Notes under the pieces: model-generated
Seen by the model: the letters and a program-made list of their open reading frames with translations, nothing else
The model's database searches: none
What the model was told of the DNA's origin: nothing
Position numbers and translations under genes: made by a program
Source: Leishmania martiniquensis
Taxonomy: Eukaryota; Euglenozoa; Kinetoplastea; Trypanosomatida; Trypanosomatidae
DNA: 64,000 nucleotides
Direction of reading: 5' to 3'
Assembly: GCF_017916325.1 (NCBI RefSeq)
Contig: NC_090169.1
Span: 229,501-293,500, forward strand
Shown here: positions 50,536 through 59,590 of the stretch, one piece after another
How positions within the stretch are numbered: the stretch's first letter is position 1
Layout: each line of letters begins with the position of its first letter

Positions 50536-53500
50536 ATGTCGTCGCATAATGCCTCCATGGACACCGACGGCAGCCATGAGGAATCGCGACTGCTGCTGTG
50601 GCAAGGGGCGGTGCAACGTTCGCTGTGGCACCTTCCCTTCTTCCCCACTCTGTCACCTAGCAAAAAAACTGCTTCAGCGGGCACAGCACATTCCTCAGCG
50701 TCACCGAAAGCGGCGGATGACAACGTGGTTTCGGGCGCCCTACACAGCCTCGCTTTGCTGGAAGCGGTGGGCTACACGGAGGCTGGGCATGCAGCTCGGC
50801 AACTGAGGAGCGCGCACGCTTCTGGCTCAACGTCTTCGCTGTCCGAGCAGCTGATGTCCGCAGAGCAGCAGAGCTGGGTGGACAAGCTGCACGTTGCCGT
50901 CCTTCGTCGAGCAGCGGCTCTCTCTTCCACACGTGGGAGCGGAGGAGGTGCGCTGGCTATTGTGCTGGCAGAGGTGGAGCAGCAGAGGAAGCAGGGTGAA
51001 CAGACATCGCCGTGCGACGCCCTCTTCTCGGAGCTCGCTCAGGACTACCTCGAGCGCATCATAGCCACGGCCTCTGCCGCTAGCAGGGCGCAAACGGCAA
51101 AGTTGGCAGCCTCGACCGAGTCGAACCCCGGAGTTCCGCAGCGCTGCAGAACCTCCATCTTCCAGTACGACGCTCTGCCTCTGCAGGCAGGTGCGGCAGC
51201 GGCATTGGAGCGACCAGCAGCCGCGGCGCGGCAGCAACTGCACTGGTACGAAGCACGTCTGTATGCGGCTCTTGCGTGTAGCGCAAGCGCATCGACTCCT
51301 GGACCGCTAGCGCGCCTCCTCGTTGCCTACGCCCATCAAGGCGATCGCCGGTTACAAGTCGCGACTGCATCGATTCTCGGACGCCATCTCAGCGAAGACC
51401 ATAACGGCGGAGCAGCAAAGGGAAGTGACACGAAAGCGTCTGTCACGAGCGTCGTCACCGACCCTGCGGCTGCAGCCCTTGCTCCAGTGCGTATCAGTGG
51501 CGTGGTGGCAGGTGTCCTGGAGCATGCGCTGTGCGTGGCTCGAGTGCGGACCGCCGTCACGGTGGCTAAGCTTCGTGCCGCCGCCGCTGTGAACGCGCCA
51601 CTGGAGCAGCCTCCGCTGTGCACGGCTACGACGTTGTGTGCCGCCTCCCATGTGCCTCGCAGCGCTGCCCTGCTACTCAGCCTTATAACGGAAGAGTGCG
51701 GCTATTATCGCCAAACATGTCCGGTCGGTACTAGTAACGGCAACGGGCAGGCGGCAGTGACGGCGGCGGTGCTGCATGCTGTGCAAGAGCTGCTCTTCAC
51801 GGTTGCTCTCGGTAGCGGCACGCAGCACATGCACAACAGGCCTGAGCCGCCGGCCGCGCCGAAGAGGCTAGGCGCAGAGGGAAGCGGTGGTGCCAGTACG
51901 ATGCCAGTGCTGATAGTGACAACCACCCGCGGCGCGACATTGCCAGAGGCGGATGCCATCACGCAGGAGTTTTTTCCTGCCCTCGTGCAGCAGCTCGGTA
52001 TCGAGTGGGTGTGGTCTCCACTGCTGCTGCACTTGTCGAGCCTAGACAAAGTCCAAGTGCCGGCAGAGGCAGCCGGCGTGCAAGTAGGCTCGGCACCCGC
52101 CTCATTAATGGGCGTTCGATGGAGCAGCCATGCGCTTATGGACACCATTCTCCTCTCCCTCGCCCCAAGGACGTATCCCCAGCGCCTGCTAAACCTTCTT
52201 CCCGGCAGCTACGAGCGTCTCCTGAGCAACCTGGATCTCTTACCCCCAATGCGTCCGCAGGTGAACGACGGCGGCGATGCGGGCCAAGATAACGCGGCGC
52301 ACCGCGCGGGTGGCCCTTGGTTATTCAGCATGCCCGCCTACTACGCTGAGCCGGCGTCGGCGCTGGTTGCGTACTTTGAGCGCGCCGGCGTGTCTGGACT
52401 GCGAATAGAGGAGGCAGAGCGTATCCTGGCTACGGCCACGAGTGTTCATCCCATGGTCGTTCGGCTGAGAGCGCAGGCACCTCCGAGACGTGATGCGGAC
52501 GGGCGCGAGGACGACGCTGGCCATCAAAGTGGCGGAGAGCTGGACGGAAACGGCTGCAGCGGCGTTGCCTTTCTTCCCCACCATCAGCAGCGCATGAAGG
52601 CCACACCGCGCGCCTACGCGCTGACGCACGAGCGTGTGCAGCATCTCATCTCGCGCTACCAGGGTGAGGTGCTCCTTGCCGCTGTCGTTGTGCACACCCA
52701 GCTGCGCGTGCCGAGCCACGTGCAGCAGCTGATGCGTGTTCTTGCACCGCTGTTCCTGAAGGTACAGCTCGCGTGGCGCGCTCACGACGATGGCAGCAGT
52801 GCCTCCTGGCTCCTCCAGTCTCGCACACGTGCCAGCGTGGCCAGCACAATACCCCCCACCGCGTGTTTTAGCGCGGAGGCCGCGGTACTGCTGGATGACG
52901 TCGGGTATGAGTTTTATCCTCTCGAGTGGCTGCCCGCTGCGTTGGCCGCAAGTGCCGGGACAAAAGACGCGCCTGTTGAGCCTCTCACCTTCCCATACTC
53001 TCTGCTGGCCGCTGTCGGCCACCAGTTCGAACTACGGCTTCGCGGCACCCCACTGGGGAGCAGTGGAGACGTGACCCTTCGCCACCCTGCAGGCCCTCGG
53101 ACGTCAGCCGTGATGCCGTCCGTAGCCGCCGGCGCGGCTCTCCTTTCTAGCGCCAGGGGCGGGGAGGAGGAGACGAAAGTGACTGCCGCGGCGTGGCGCA
53201 GGACCGAGCGCTTTGTAACTGGGCTCATGCAGCTCTGCTACCTCGACTCGAAAACGTCCTCGACAGAGCTGGAGGGGACACTGGCGGTGTCGTCTACGCG
53301 GCGCGTCTTGACGACAAGCGGCGGAAGCGCCACGCTGAGCTCTCGCGGGGGCGGTCATTTGGTCCCCGGCATTCATGGTAGTGAGACGAACATAGTTGCA
53401 GCGGCTGATGTCGCGTCACACCGCCTACGCTCCCTGCTGCAGCAGCCAGCGGTGATGGACGCCATGTGGGGCGCAATGGAGAAAACAGCTACCACAAGGA

Positions 53501-54309
53501 GCAACGGGGCGTCGTTGAGCGGCAGTCAGCGTCGTGAGAAGCGGCCACGCTCGGTGTCCACGTCAGCCGAAGCACAAGAGCACCTTCGGTCGATGCAGCA
53601 GCTGCTGCAGGAGTATGGTGCCGCCTCCTTTGACACGACAGTGGAAGCGGCAGACTTTGCCCTCATGATTGCGCAGGCCTTCCTGCCTCTTTCGACCGGC
53701 ACAAGCGCCTCATTGTCCTCCGTGCCCGGCAAAGCTGGAGCAGCCGCCTCGGCAGGGAAGAAGAGCGATGCGCTTCTGCGTGCTGGACTAGAGTGGGGTG
53801 CTGCGGTCGTGGGGAACACTGCGATCAAGGCAAAGATACACATGCGACTACAGCAGCAGCAGCAGCAAGGGGGCCCCTCGTCGTTTTTGGCGGCGCTGGC
53901 GCAGGCGTACAATAGCGCCACGGTGGACACGGCGTGGCTCGCGCGGAGTGCACTGCGGTACGTTCCTCAGCGCATCTGGGAGAAGTTGTGCACCCACCGA
54001 TCCGAGCTACTCGTCTTGGCTCGCCGACACCACAAGTGGGTCTCACGCCTCCGTGGAAACTCGCCCACCGCTTCAGAGGCACCCCTCTTCGACCTCGGCG
54101 CGGCACACCGTGCCGACCCGCTGCTGATGGAGCAATGGACGCAGTGGGAACGCGTATTGGAGCAGCTGGGGCTCTCTGAGCACCGGGAAGGCGCTGCAGC
54201 GGCGGCGACAGGCTCGATGCCCCATCTATCCCCGGGCTCGGTTGAGGACATCACGTGTGCGCAGTGGCTGTGGTACTCACCGTACTTTGCGTCTGAGATG
54301 ACGCCGTAA
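50536..54309 (+). CDS. Unrecognised 1257-residue helical protein
   Basis: Encodes 1257 residues with no domain I can name. It starts MSSHNASMDTDGS, immediately downstream of a strong acceptor. Much of the middle is Ala/Leu/Val-rich helices (about 120-330 and 560-860) separated by polar loops, suggesting an alpha-solenoid-like fold, though no regular repeat could be defined. Serine-rich, likely disordered linkers lie near 880-1060, including a basic RREKRPRSVS (about 1000), and a Gln run (about 1103-1108) precedes a final folded part with many Trp/Leu (AWLARSALRYVPQRIWEKL). No signal peptide or membrane segment. A multi-protein complex scaffold is a guess from shape only. Confidence 0.75.
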   Translation: MSSHNASMDTDGSHEESRLLLWQGAVQRSLWHLPFFPTLSPSKKTASAGTAHSSASPKAADDNVVSGALHSLALLEAVGYTEAGHAARQLRSAHASGSTSSLSEQLMSAEQQSWVDKLHVAVLRRAAALSSTRGSGGGALAIVLAEVEQQRKQGEQTSPCDALFSELAQDYLERIIATASAASRAQTAKLAASTESNPGVPQRCRTSIFQYDALPLQAGAAAALERPAAAARQQLHWYEARLYAALACSASASTPGPLARLLVAYAHQGDRRLQVATASILGRHLSEDHNGGAAKGSDTKASVTSVVTDPAAAALAPVRISGVVAGVLEHALCVARVRTAVTVAKLRAAAAVNAPLEQPPLCTATTLCAASHVPRSAALLLSLITEECGYYRQTCPVGTSNGNGQAAVTAAVLHAVQELLFTVALGSGTQHMHNRPEPPAAPKRLGAEGSGGASTMPVLIVTTTRGATLPEADAITQEFFPALVQQLGIEWVWSPLLLHLSSLDKVQVPAEAAGVQVGSAPASLMGVRWSSHALMDTILLSLAPRTYPQRLLNLLPGSYERLLSNLDLLPPMRPQVNDGGDAGQDNAAHRAGGPWLFSMPAYYAEPASALVAYFERAGVSGLRIEEAERILATATSVHPMVVRLRAQAPPRRDADGREDDAGHQSGGELDGNGCSGVAFLPHHQQRMKATPRAYALTHERVQHLISRYQGEVLLAAVVVHTQLRVPSHVQQLMRVLAPLFLKVQLAWRAHDDGSSASWLLQSRTRASVASTIPPTACFSAEAAVLLDDVGYEFYPLEWLPAALAASAGTKDAPVEPLTFPYSLLAAVGHQFELRLRGTPLGSSGDVTLRHPAGPRTSAVMPSVAAGAALLSSARGGEEETKVTAAAWRRTERFVTGLMQLCYLDSKTSSTELEGTLAVSSTRRVLTTSGGSATLSSRGGGHLVPGIHGSETNIVAAADVASHRLRSLLQQPAVMDAMWGAMEKTATTRSNGASLSGSQRREKRPRSVSTSAEAQEHLRSMQQLLQEYGAASFDTTVEAADFALMIAQAFLPLSTGTSASLSSVPGKAGAAASAGKKSDALLRAGLEWGAAVVGNTAIKAKIHMRLQQQQQQGGPSSFLAALAQAYNSATVDTAWLARSALRYVPQRIWEKLCTHRSELLVLARRHHKWVSRLRGNSPTASEAPLFDLGAAHRADPLLMEQWTQWERVLEQLGLSEHREGAAAAATGSMPHLSPGSVEDITCAQWLWYSPYFASEMTP

Positions 54310-55408
54310 GAACGGCTCGTGCGCGCGTGACGCTGGCGGACCAGCAGTATTGCTTCAGCCGCAGCCTCACCTGCCGATATTCTTTGTATCTTCATGGAGA
54401 GAAGAGGTCGAGGATAGTGTATGGGGATGGGGGTGCGGTCTCGCAGCGCTTTCGGCTGTTGGGCACCTGCCCGGCCTATGAGAAAAGAGGCGAGCATGTT
54501 CTTTGGCGTTTTGCCCTCTACCCGGGAAGTCTGAAGGTATTTAGGAAGGGGGGTAGGAATGTGGCAGGAGGGGATGGTGCCTCTCGCTCTTTCCATGCCA
54601 TGCCGCCACTCACCTTGCGTGAGACATGCGCACGACTTCAAGATGGAAAAGAAGAAAGGAAAGCGCGGCGTATTCTGCCCGTGTTGGCACATGTGCTCTG
54701 CTCTTCGCTGCCGACGCCATCCCACCACCACCGCCACCCCTACCCCTGTCGTCCCCTTCTTCTAGCCGCATCACTCCCGCCCTTCTCCCCTCACTTACGC
54801 TGCCCTGTTTCCCTCTGCCCTCACTCATCACAGCTACACGAAAAGGGAAATAAGAAGCGGCCTTTGTTTCGTCAGCTTCTTTTCAAACACACACACATAT
54901 ATATACACATATATATATATAATTGCCAGCGCCCTCTCATACGCGCAAACGCATTTGTGTACGCCGACTCCCGCGCGAGGCGGGTGCGGTGTCGTCATCT
55001 GGTGTGAGCGAAGCCGCACAGGTGGGGCGCGGCGGTGCACCAACATCGCCATTTCTTTTCTTCGCGCCTGAAGCACACAGAAGCGCGTGAGGCGACAGCT
55101 GTGCGTGTTTCCGCCATTCCGTCGTCGTGGCGGCTGTTCGCCCAAAGCCTCACGCGTACACGTACACCCCTTTCCTGCGCTTGCCATCATAGACAAAGAA
55201 GCAGACGCGTTCGCATCCTTCTCGGATCTTCGGCGGGCGTAGACGCCGCAGCGCGATATCTCGGAGCCCCTTTCCATTCATCAACGGTAGTCGTTGCTGC
55301 CTGCTCGACTCCATCAAACACCTGCCTCTTCTCCTGTTCGTTTTCTATTATAGAAAGGTGCGCGCAGGCACACGCATACATACATAGATATATATATATA
55401 CCGCAGTC
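54310..55408. other. Spacer with TA-rich stretches upstream of OFD1-like gene
   Basis: TA-rich runs lie at 54897-54922 and at 55385-55401, with C/T-rich sequence at 54740-54830. The acceptor is predicted at AG 55352-55353. No gene seen. Confidence 0.5.
55321..55353 (+). promoter_or_regulatory. Predicted spliced-leader acceptor
   Basis: CTCTTCTCCTGTTCGTTTTC then TATTATAG ends at 55353; the resulting 5' UTR (55 bp) contains a TA-repeat (55387-55400) just before ATG 55409. Confidence 0.6.
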
Positions 55409-57991
55409 ATGCTCACTCCCGGCAAGGAGAGGGCAGAGTCCCGCGCACAAGGAATGGAGTGCAGCACGCCAGCCCATGTCGGAAGCGGCAAGCTGGGCAC
55501 GCTCTCCGTCAGCGAGCTCCGCACCGCGATGCAGCAATACCTCCGCTCCACAGGGGCTCTGCGTGAGCTCAAAACGCACCTGCGTGGGATGGTGCTCACC
55601 GAGTTGCTACAGCAGCCCAAGACGGCCAGGATGCTTGTACATGGGGCGTCGCAGTCGGTCCCACCGTCGCCAGGAGAAGGGCAAGGAAAGCTGGAAGACA
55701 GGAAGCCTTCTGCTACCGGCCCCCCACCCATTGCCGTCGTCTCGGGTCGCACAGACCAGACTCTGCAGACTTGGTCATGCGGCCTGGCCGACGCCCTCGT
55801 CGAGAATCACTTGCGCCGCACGAGGCGTGCGATGTCGCTTTCCATCTTCAGCACGGAGGCCGAAGTGCCACCGTTCAGTGCGAGCGGTGCCCCGGCGGAG
55901 GAGGAGCAGTACCTCGCTCACCTCTTTCAGCAGGTGGGCACCGGTGCCCCCGCCAACCCGGAGGATGACATCCTCACCCCCTCTCCGTCTCGCTCCGCGA
56001 AGAGTGTGCTGCAGAGGCTTGTGGAGGATTTCGTGGCGCGGCAGGGCCTCTCGAGCGCCGCGGCGTCGGCGCGGCACCTGCATAGCTGCAGCACTCAGAC
56101 CGAAGCATCCGATAGCTCTGTCAGCGCCACGAACCCTCTCAACTCACTCGAGTGCCGCCTTGCCGCCGTCGACGCCAAATACGCACTTACCTTTGCTCAA
56201 CTCAAGCGGGCCAGTGGCACAGGGGAGCAGCCCTTCTTTCTCCGCTCCGAGGTGGACCGTCGACTGCAGCAGTACAAGAATGATATGCACACGCAACTTC
56301 GAAGTGAGTACGAGCAGAAGTACAAGAGCTTCACGCGAGTCAAGCTGCAAGAGGCACGCGACGAGGCCGAAGGGCGGTACCGCATCCTTGTGCAGAACAA
56401 AACGGAGGAGCTGGCTGAGATGGAGCGCAGTGTGCTCGTCAAGCTGGAGCAAGAGCGTCAGCGGCTGAAGATGGCATGGGAGGATGTTCACCAGCAGCGC
56501 GCAGAGCTAGATAGGCGGCAGCGCGAGTTGATGAAGGAGGTGGAGGGTTACGACGCAGAAAGGCATCGAAGCGACGCGGAGCTTCACTCATGGAAGGAGA
56601 AAGCACGAGCGCTGCAGCTGCAATGTGCTAAGTGGGAGGAACTCTGCGGGACACGGCTCATGGAACTGGAGAGCGCTCGCTGTCGTGAAGGGCGGCGCTT
56701 GGAGGACATTCGCCGCTTGCAGGCTGAGCACGCAGCGGAGGTGCAGCTGAAGGAAGAGGAAATCAGCCGTCTGCGCTACCGCCTCCGCCTCATCTCGCGC
56801 GAGGGCAACTATTCTGGCCCCGCCGCAGCAGCAACTGACCTGAAGGGTGCAGCCCACGCCACCGTCATGCCGCTGGCACAGCCCTGCAGTGCAACTGCGC
56901 CGATAGACTCACAGCAGCTCTACGGTCTTCTGCTCCGCACCGAGGAAATGCAACGGAATGCTATGGTGCAGCAGCAACATCAGCAGGAGCGGTGGGACGC
57001 AGCGTGGGTAGCTGCTACTGCCGCTGCCGACGCACACCTTCCTCGTACCCACGTGCCCGCCGCCGCCTCTCCCTCGCCGGTCATTGAGGCGGTGGCGACA
57101 ACGGAGCGCGTGTTTGCGGATCCGTTCGTCTCACCACCTGCGCCGATGAAGCAAGCAGCACCGTATCCGCCGCCATCGAGTGACGAGCAAGCCGCTCAGC
57201 AGTCAGCTCACCTCTCTGCGTCAGGGGACAAGCGCGTGGCCGCGGCATCAGCCCAGATAGCCGCGACTCACTCACCCCCCATCTCGGCCGCTAGTCCAGC
57301 GACCTCACTGCCGTCCTCGCCAAAGGCCCAGTCCCCAGCGCCGGTGACCACCTCCACTGCAGCCGACCCTCTTCCATCCTCCGTTGACAAGCCCCAACAA
57401 CGCAGTCCCCCTTCCAAGAGATCTCTCAGCACCAGCACCTCGTTCGCACCGCCGTCATCCTCAGCATCGTCGACGCGAGCGGCTCGTCAGAAGCCAACAA
57501 GTACGCCGGCCGCCGCCGCACCTGCCACAGAGACGTCCACGTCGTCCAGCACGCGTAAGAGCCCGTCACCATCCAACGCGCCGTCCAGTGCGTCAGGAAC
57601 GTCGGTTCAGCCCAGCGCTCCTCAGGCGGATAGTCATTCCGATGAGGTACGTGCCGCTGAGGCGCGCCTCAACGCTTTGGCTGCCGAGGAGCAGCGCGGT
57701 CGTGGTGAAGTGCAGTCGACGGAAGTGAGCGCACGTGATGGCATCACGTGGCTGGAAGGAAATCGGCGCGAGCTACTGTTGGAAAAGTTGAAGCGTGCTC
57801 GCAGTGAGGATAGCGGCAGCGACAGCAGTGTAGGCGGTGCAGTCCCTCCCTGGAAGCAGTTCGCTGGAGCCTCGTTGGGGCCTCCGTTCAGCACTGGTGC
57901 TACTGCCGCTGATATAAACTTCAATGAGTCTTACAGCAGCGACGATGCAGCGCTCATTCACGATTCGGATGAAGACGACTCAGAGTTTTAG
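55409..57991 (+). CDS. LisH/coiled-coil protein resembling OFD1
   Basis: Encodes 860 residues. A helix at about 33-70 (SVSELRTAMQQYLRSTGALRELKTHLRGMVL) and a LisH-like helix at about 125-150 (ADALVENHLRRTRRAMSLSIF) match the order and spacing seen in OFD1/FOP/FOR20-type centriolar proteins, where the N-terminal part targets centrosomes and basal bodies and LisH mediates dimerisation. An LC8-anchor-like STQTE follows at about 228-232, then a long acidic/basic coiled coil (about 250-470). The C-terminal 350 residues are Pro/Ser/Ala-rich and end with acidic residues. In other eukaryotes OFD1 acts at the distal centriole and transition zone; a basal-body role here is inference. The start follows an acceptor 55 bp upstream. 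The 3' flank holds a SIDER-like element. Confidence 0.72.
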   Translation: MLTPGKERAESRAQGMECSTPAHVGSGKLGTLSVSELRTAMQQYLRSTGALRELKTHLRGMVLTELLQQPKTARMLVHGASQSVPPSPGEGQGKLEDRKPSATGPPPIAVVSGRTDQTLQTWSCGLADALVENHLRRTRRAMSLSIFSTEAEVPPFSASGAPAEEEQYLAHLFQQVGTGAPANPEDDILTPSPSRSAKSVLQRLVEDFVARQGLSSAAASARHLHSCSTQTEASDSSVSATNPLNSLECRLAAVDAKYALTFAQLKRASGTGEQPFFLRSEVDRRLQQYKNDMHTQLRSEYEQKYKSFTRVKLQEARDEAEGRYRILVQNKTEELAEMERSVLVKLEQERQRLKMAWEDVHQQRAELDRRQRELMKEVEGYDAERHRSDAELHSWKEKARALQLQCAKWEELCGTRLMELESARCREGRRLEDIRRLQAEHAAEVQLKEEEISRLRYRLRLISREGNYSGPAAAATDLKGAAHATVMPLAQPCSATAPIDSQQLYGLLLRTEEMQRNAMVQQQHQQERWDAAWVAATAAADAHLPRTHVPAAASPSPVIEAVATTERVFADPFVSPPAPMKQAAPYPPPSSDEQAAQQSAHLSASGDKRVAAASAQIAATHSPPISAASPATSLPSSPKAQSPAPVTTSTAADPLPSSVDKPQQRSPPSKRSLSTSTSFAPPSSSASSTRAARQKPTSTPAAAAPATETSTSSSTRKSPSPSNAPSSASGTSVQPSAPQADSHSDEVRAAEARLNALAAEEQRGRGEVQSTEVSARDGITWLEGNRRELLLEKLKRARSEDSGSDSSVGGAVPPWKQFAGASLGPPFSTGATAADINFNESYSSDDAALIHDSDEDDSEF

Positions 57992-59520
57992 ATAAGGGTC
58001 GTTTACGTTTGTTACGCGCCTATGAAGCATTACTGCAGAACTCTGTGCGGGCAGAGAGGGCAGCCCGCCGGCCCATATAGTGGTAGCAACTGGGGACAAT
58101 GGGTGGAGGGCCAGTGTCGATGCCGAACACACACACACGCTTACACACACTTCGGCGCGTGCGTCTCTGTGTGTGTGTGTGTGGAGGGGAGGGAGAGAGA
58201 GCCGCTCAAGCCGTCCACCCCCTGCACCCCTGCGAAAGGGGGAGCCGTCTCTGGTGCTGGCAGGGCGAAGCGCCCCCGTCTGTGGCACCGACATGACGTG
58301 CAGAGTGTCAGCATGACTCGAGCGTCTCTCACGCGGCCCTGGCTGCCTGCTGGTGTGTGTGCTGAGTCTGAGGCGCCGCGACCGTTGCTCGGTGGTGAGG
58401 CGGAGAGCGGAGGCGGACGCCTTCCCCGTGTGGGAGGGAATGGGCACGCTGAGACCAAAAAAAAACGAACTTATTTCCCGCGTCCTGGCACAAATCCATA
58501 CAGGTGTGCACTCCCCAATCTGCAGAGTTCGGGACGCCCAAGCACGGGTAGGCGAGGCGGCGTATCTGCCCCTCGCCGCCGTGTTGTTTCTCATGGGCGA
58601 AGCTGTGCAGACACACTCACACATACACAAACCCATGTATAGGTATTGGGGCGAGTGTGCTTCCGTGATGCACCCGTCCGTACAATCCGAAGAAAAACAA
58701 GGTTAGGGGGATGGTGAAGAACGCCGCCCCCGCTCCGTACCTGTGTCCACTCGCGAAAGACTCTGCAGAGTAGTCGAAGCCCCGTCAAGGCCCACCCCCC
58801 TGCCCCTTACACTTAGTTTTCCCTCAGTGGCACCCTCTACCATGCTTGCAGCGCTTCTTCAGCTCCCCTGCCTCCTACCTCATCTGTGTGCAGTGGAAAC
58901 CTCTCCACTCGGCAACGTTTTTTTTGTTTTTGTGCGGCGTCGCTCACAAGCGCCATCTATAGCAGGCAAGAGAGAAGGAGGTGCTAGCATCGCTCATAGT
59001 GCATCCACCTCTTTGCGTGCCTGGTCCGTAACGCACAAACGAGCAACGGCACCGCGTGCCCCACCTACGCCAAGGAAGAAATTTGAAGAGGGAGGTGGTC
59101 TTGGCATGCTGAAGGCTACCAGCACCATCACTACCCCCACCTTGCCCCACCCCGGCACCGCTCTTGAAGCCGATTTCGTGTGTTTCCTCGTCGGCGCCTC
59201 TTCACACACATTTTTCTCCTGCCACCCAAAGCCGTGTGGCGAGCTGTAGGCGAGTGAGGGGGCGGACACTGACACACACACACACGCACGCACACGCACT
59301 CAAAGGAAACATACAGTACAAAGACGTCGTTTTCTCTTCCTAATCTTCCCTATTTTCATCACCCCGAAAGTTAGATCCGTACTCGTTGCGTCGCCTCCTC
59401 GTTGGCCCCCTCCTCCCTCTTTTGTGAGACGTCGCGCCAGCACCTCATTTCTTGGCGGAACGCAAGCGCCCGTACCCTTCACCCTTGCTCTGCCCATAGA
59501 AACGGTAGAGCAACTCTTTC
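57992..59520. other. 3' flank of OFD1-like gene with SIDER-like copy
   Basis: Apart from the SIDER-like element (58152-58470) there are CA repeats (58130-58150, 59272-59298) and C/T-rich runs. No further gene seen. Confidence 0.5.
58152..58470. repeat. SIDER-like dispersed repeat, copy 2
   Basis: Second copy of the repeat at 37011-37330, same orientation, also preceded by CA repeats. It ends in a run of nine A (about 58457-58465), which is clearer than in copy 1. It begins about 160 bp past the stop codon of the OFD1-like gene and so very likely lies in its 3' UTR. Confidence 0.6.
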
Positions 59521-59533
59521 TCCTAGTTCTAAT

Positions 59534-59553
59534 TTATGTTGTCTTCTCTGTAG
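59534..59553 (+). promoter_or_regulatory. Predicted spliced-leader acceptor
   Basis: A T/C tract (TTATGTTGTCTTCTCTGTAG) ends with AG at 59552-59553, 37 bp before the ATG at 59591. Confidence 0.6.
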
Positions 59554-59590
59554 AGTCGCGCGTTTTTGTAGTCTCTCGCATCCGCTGCTG

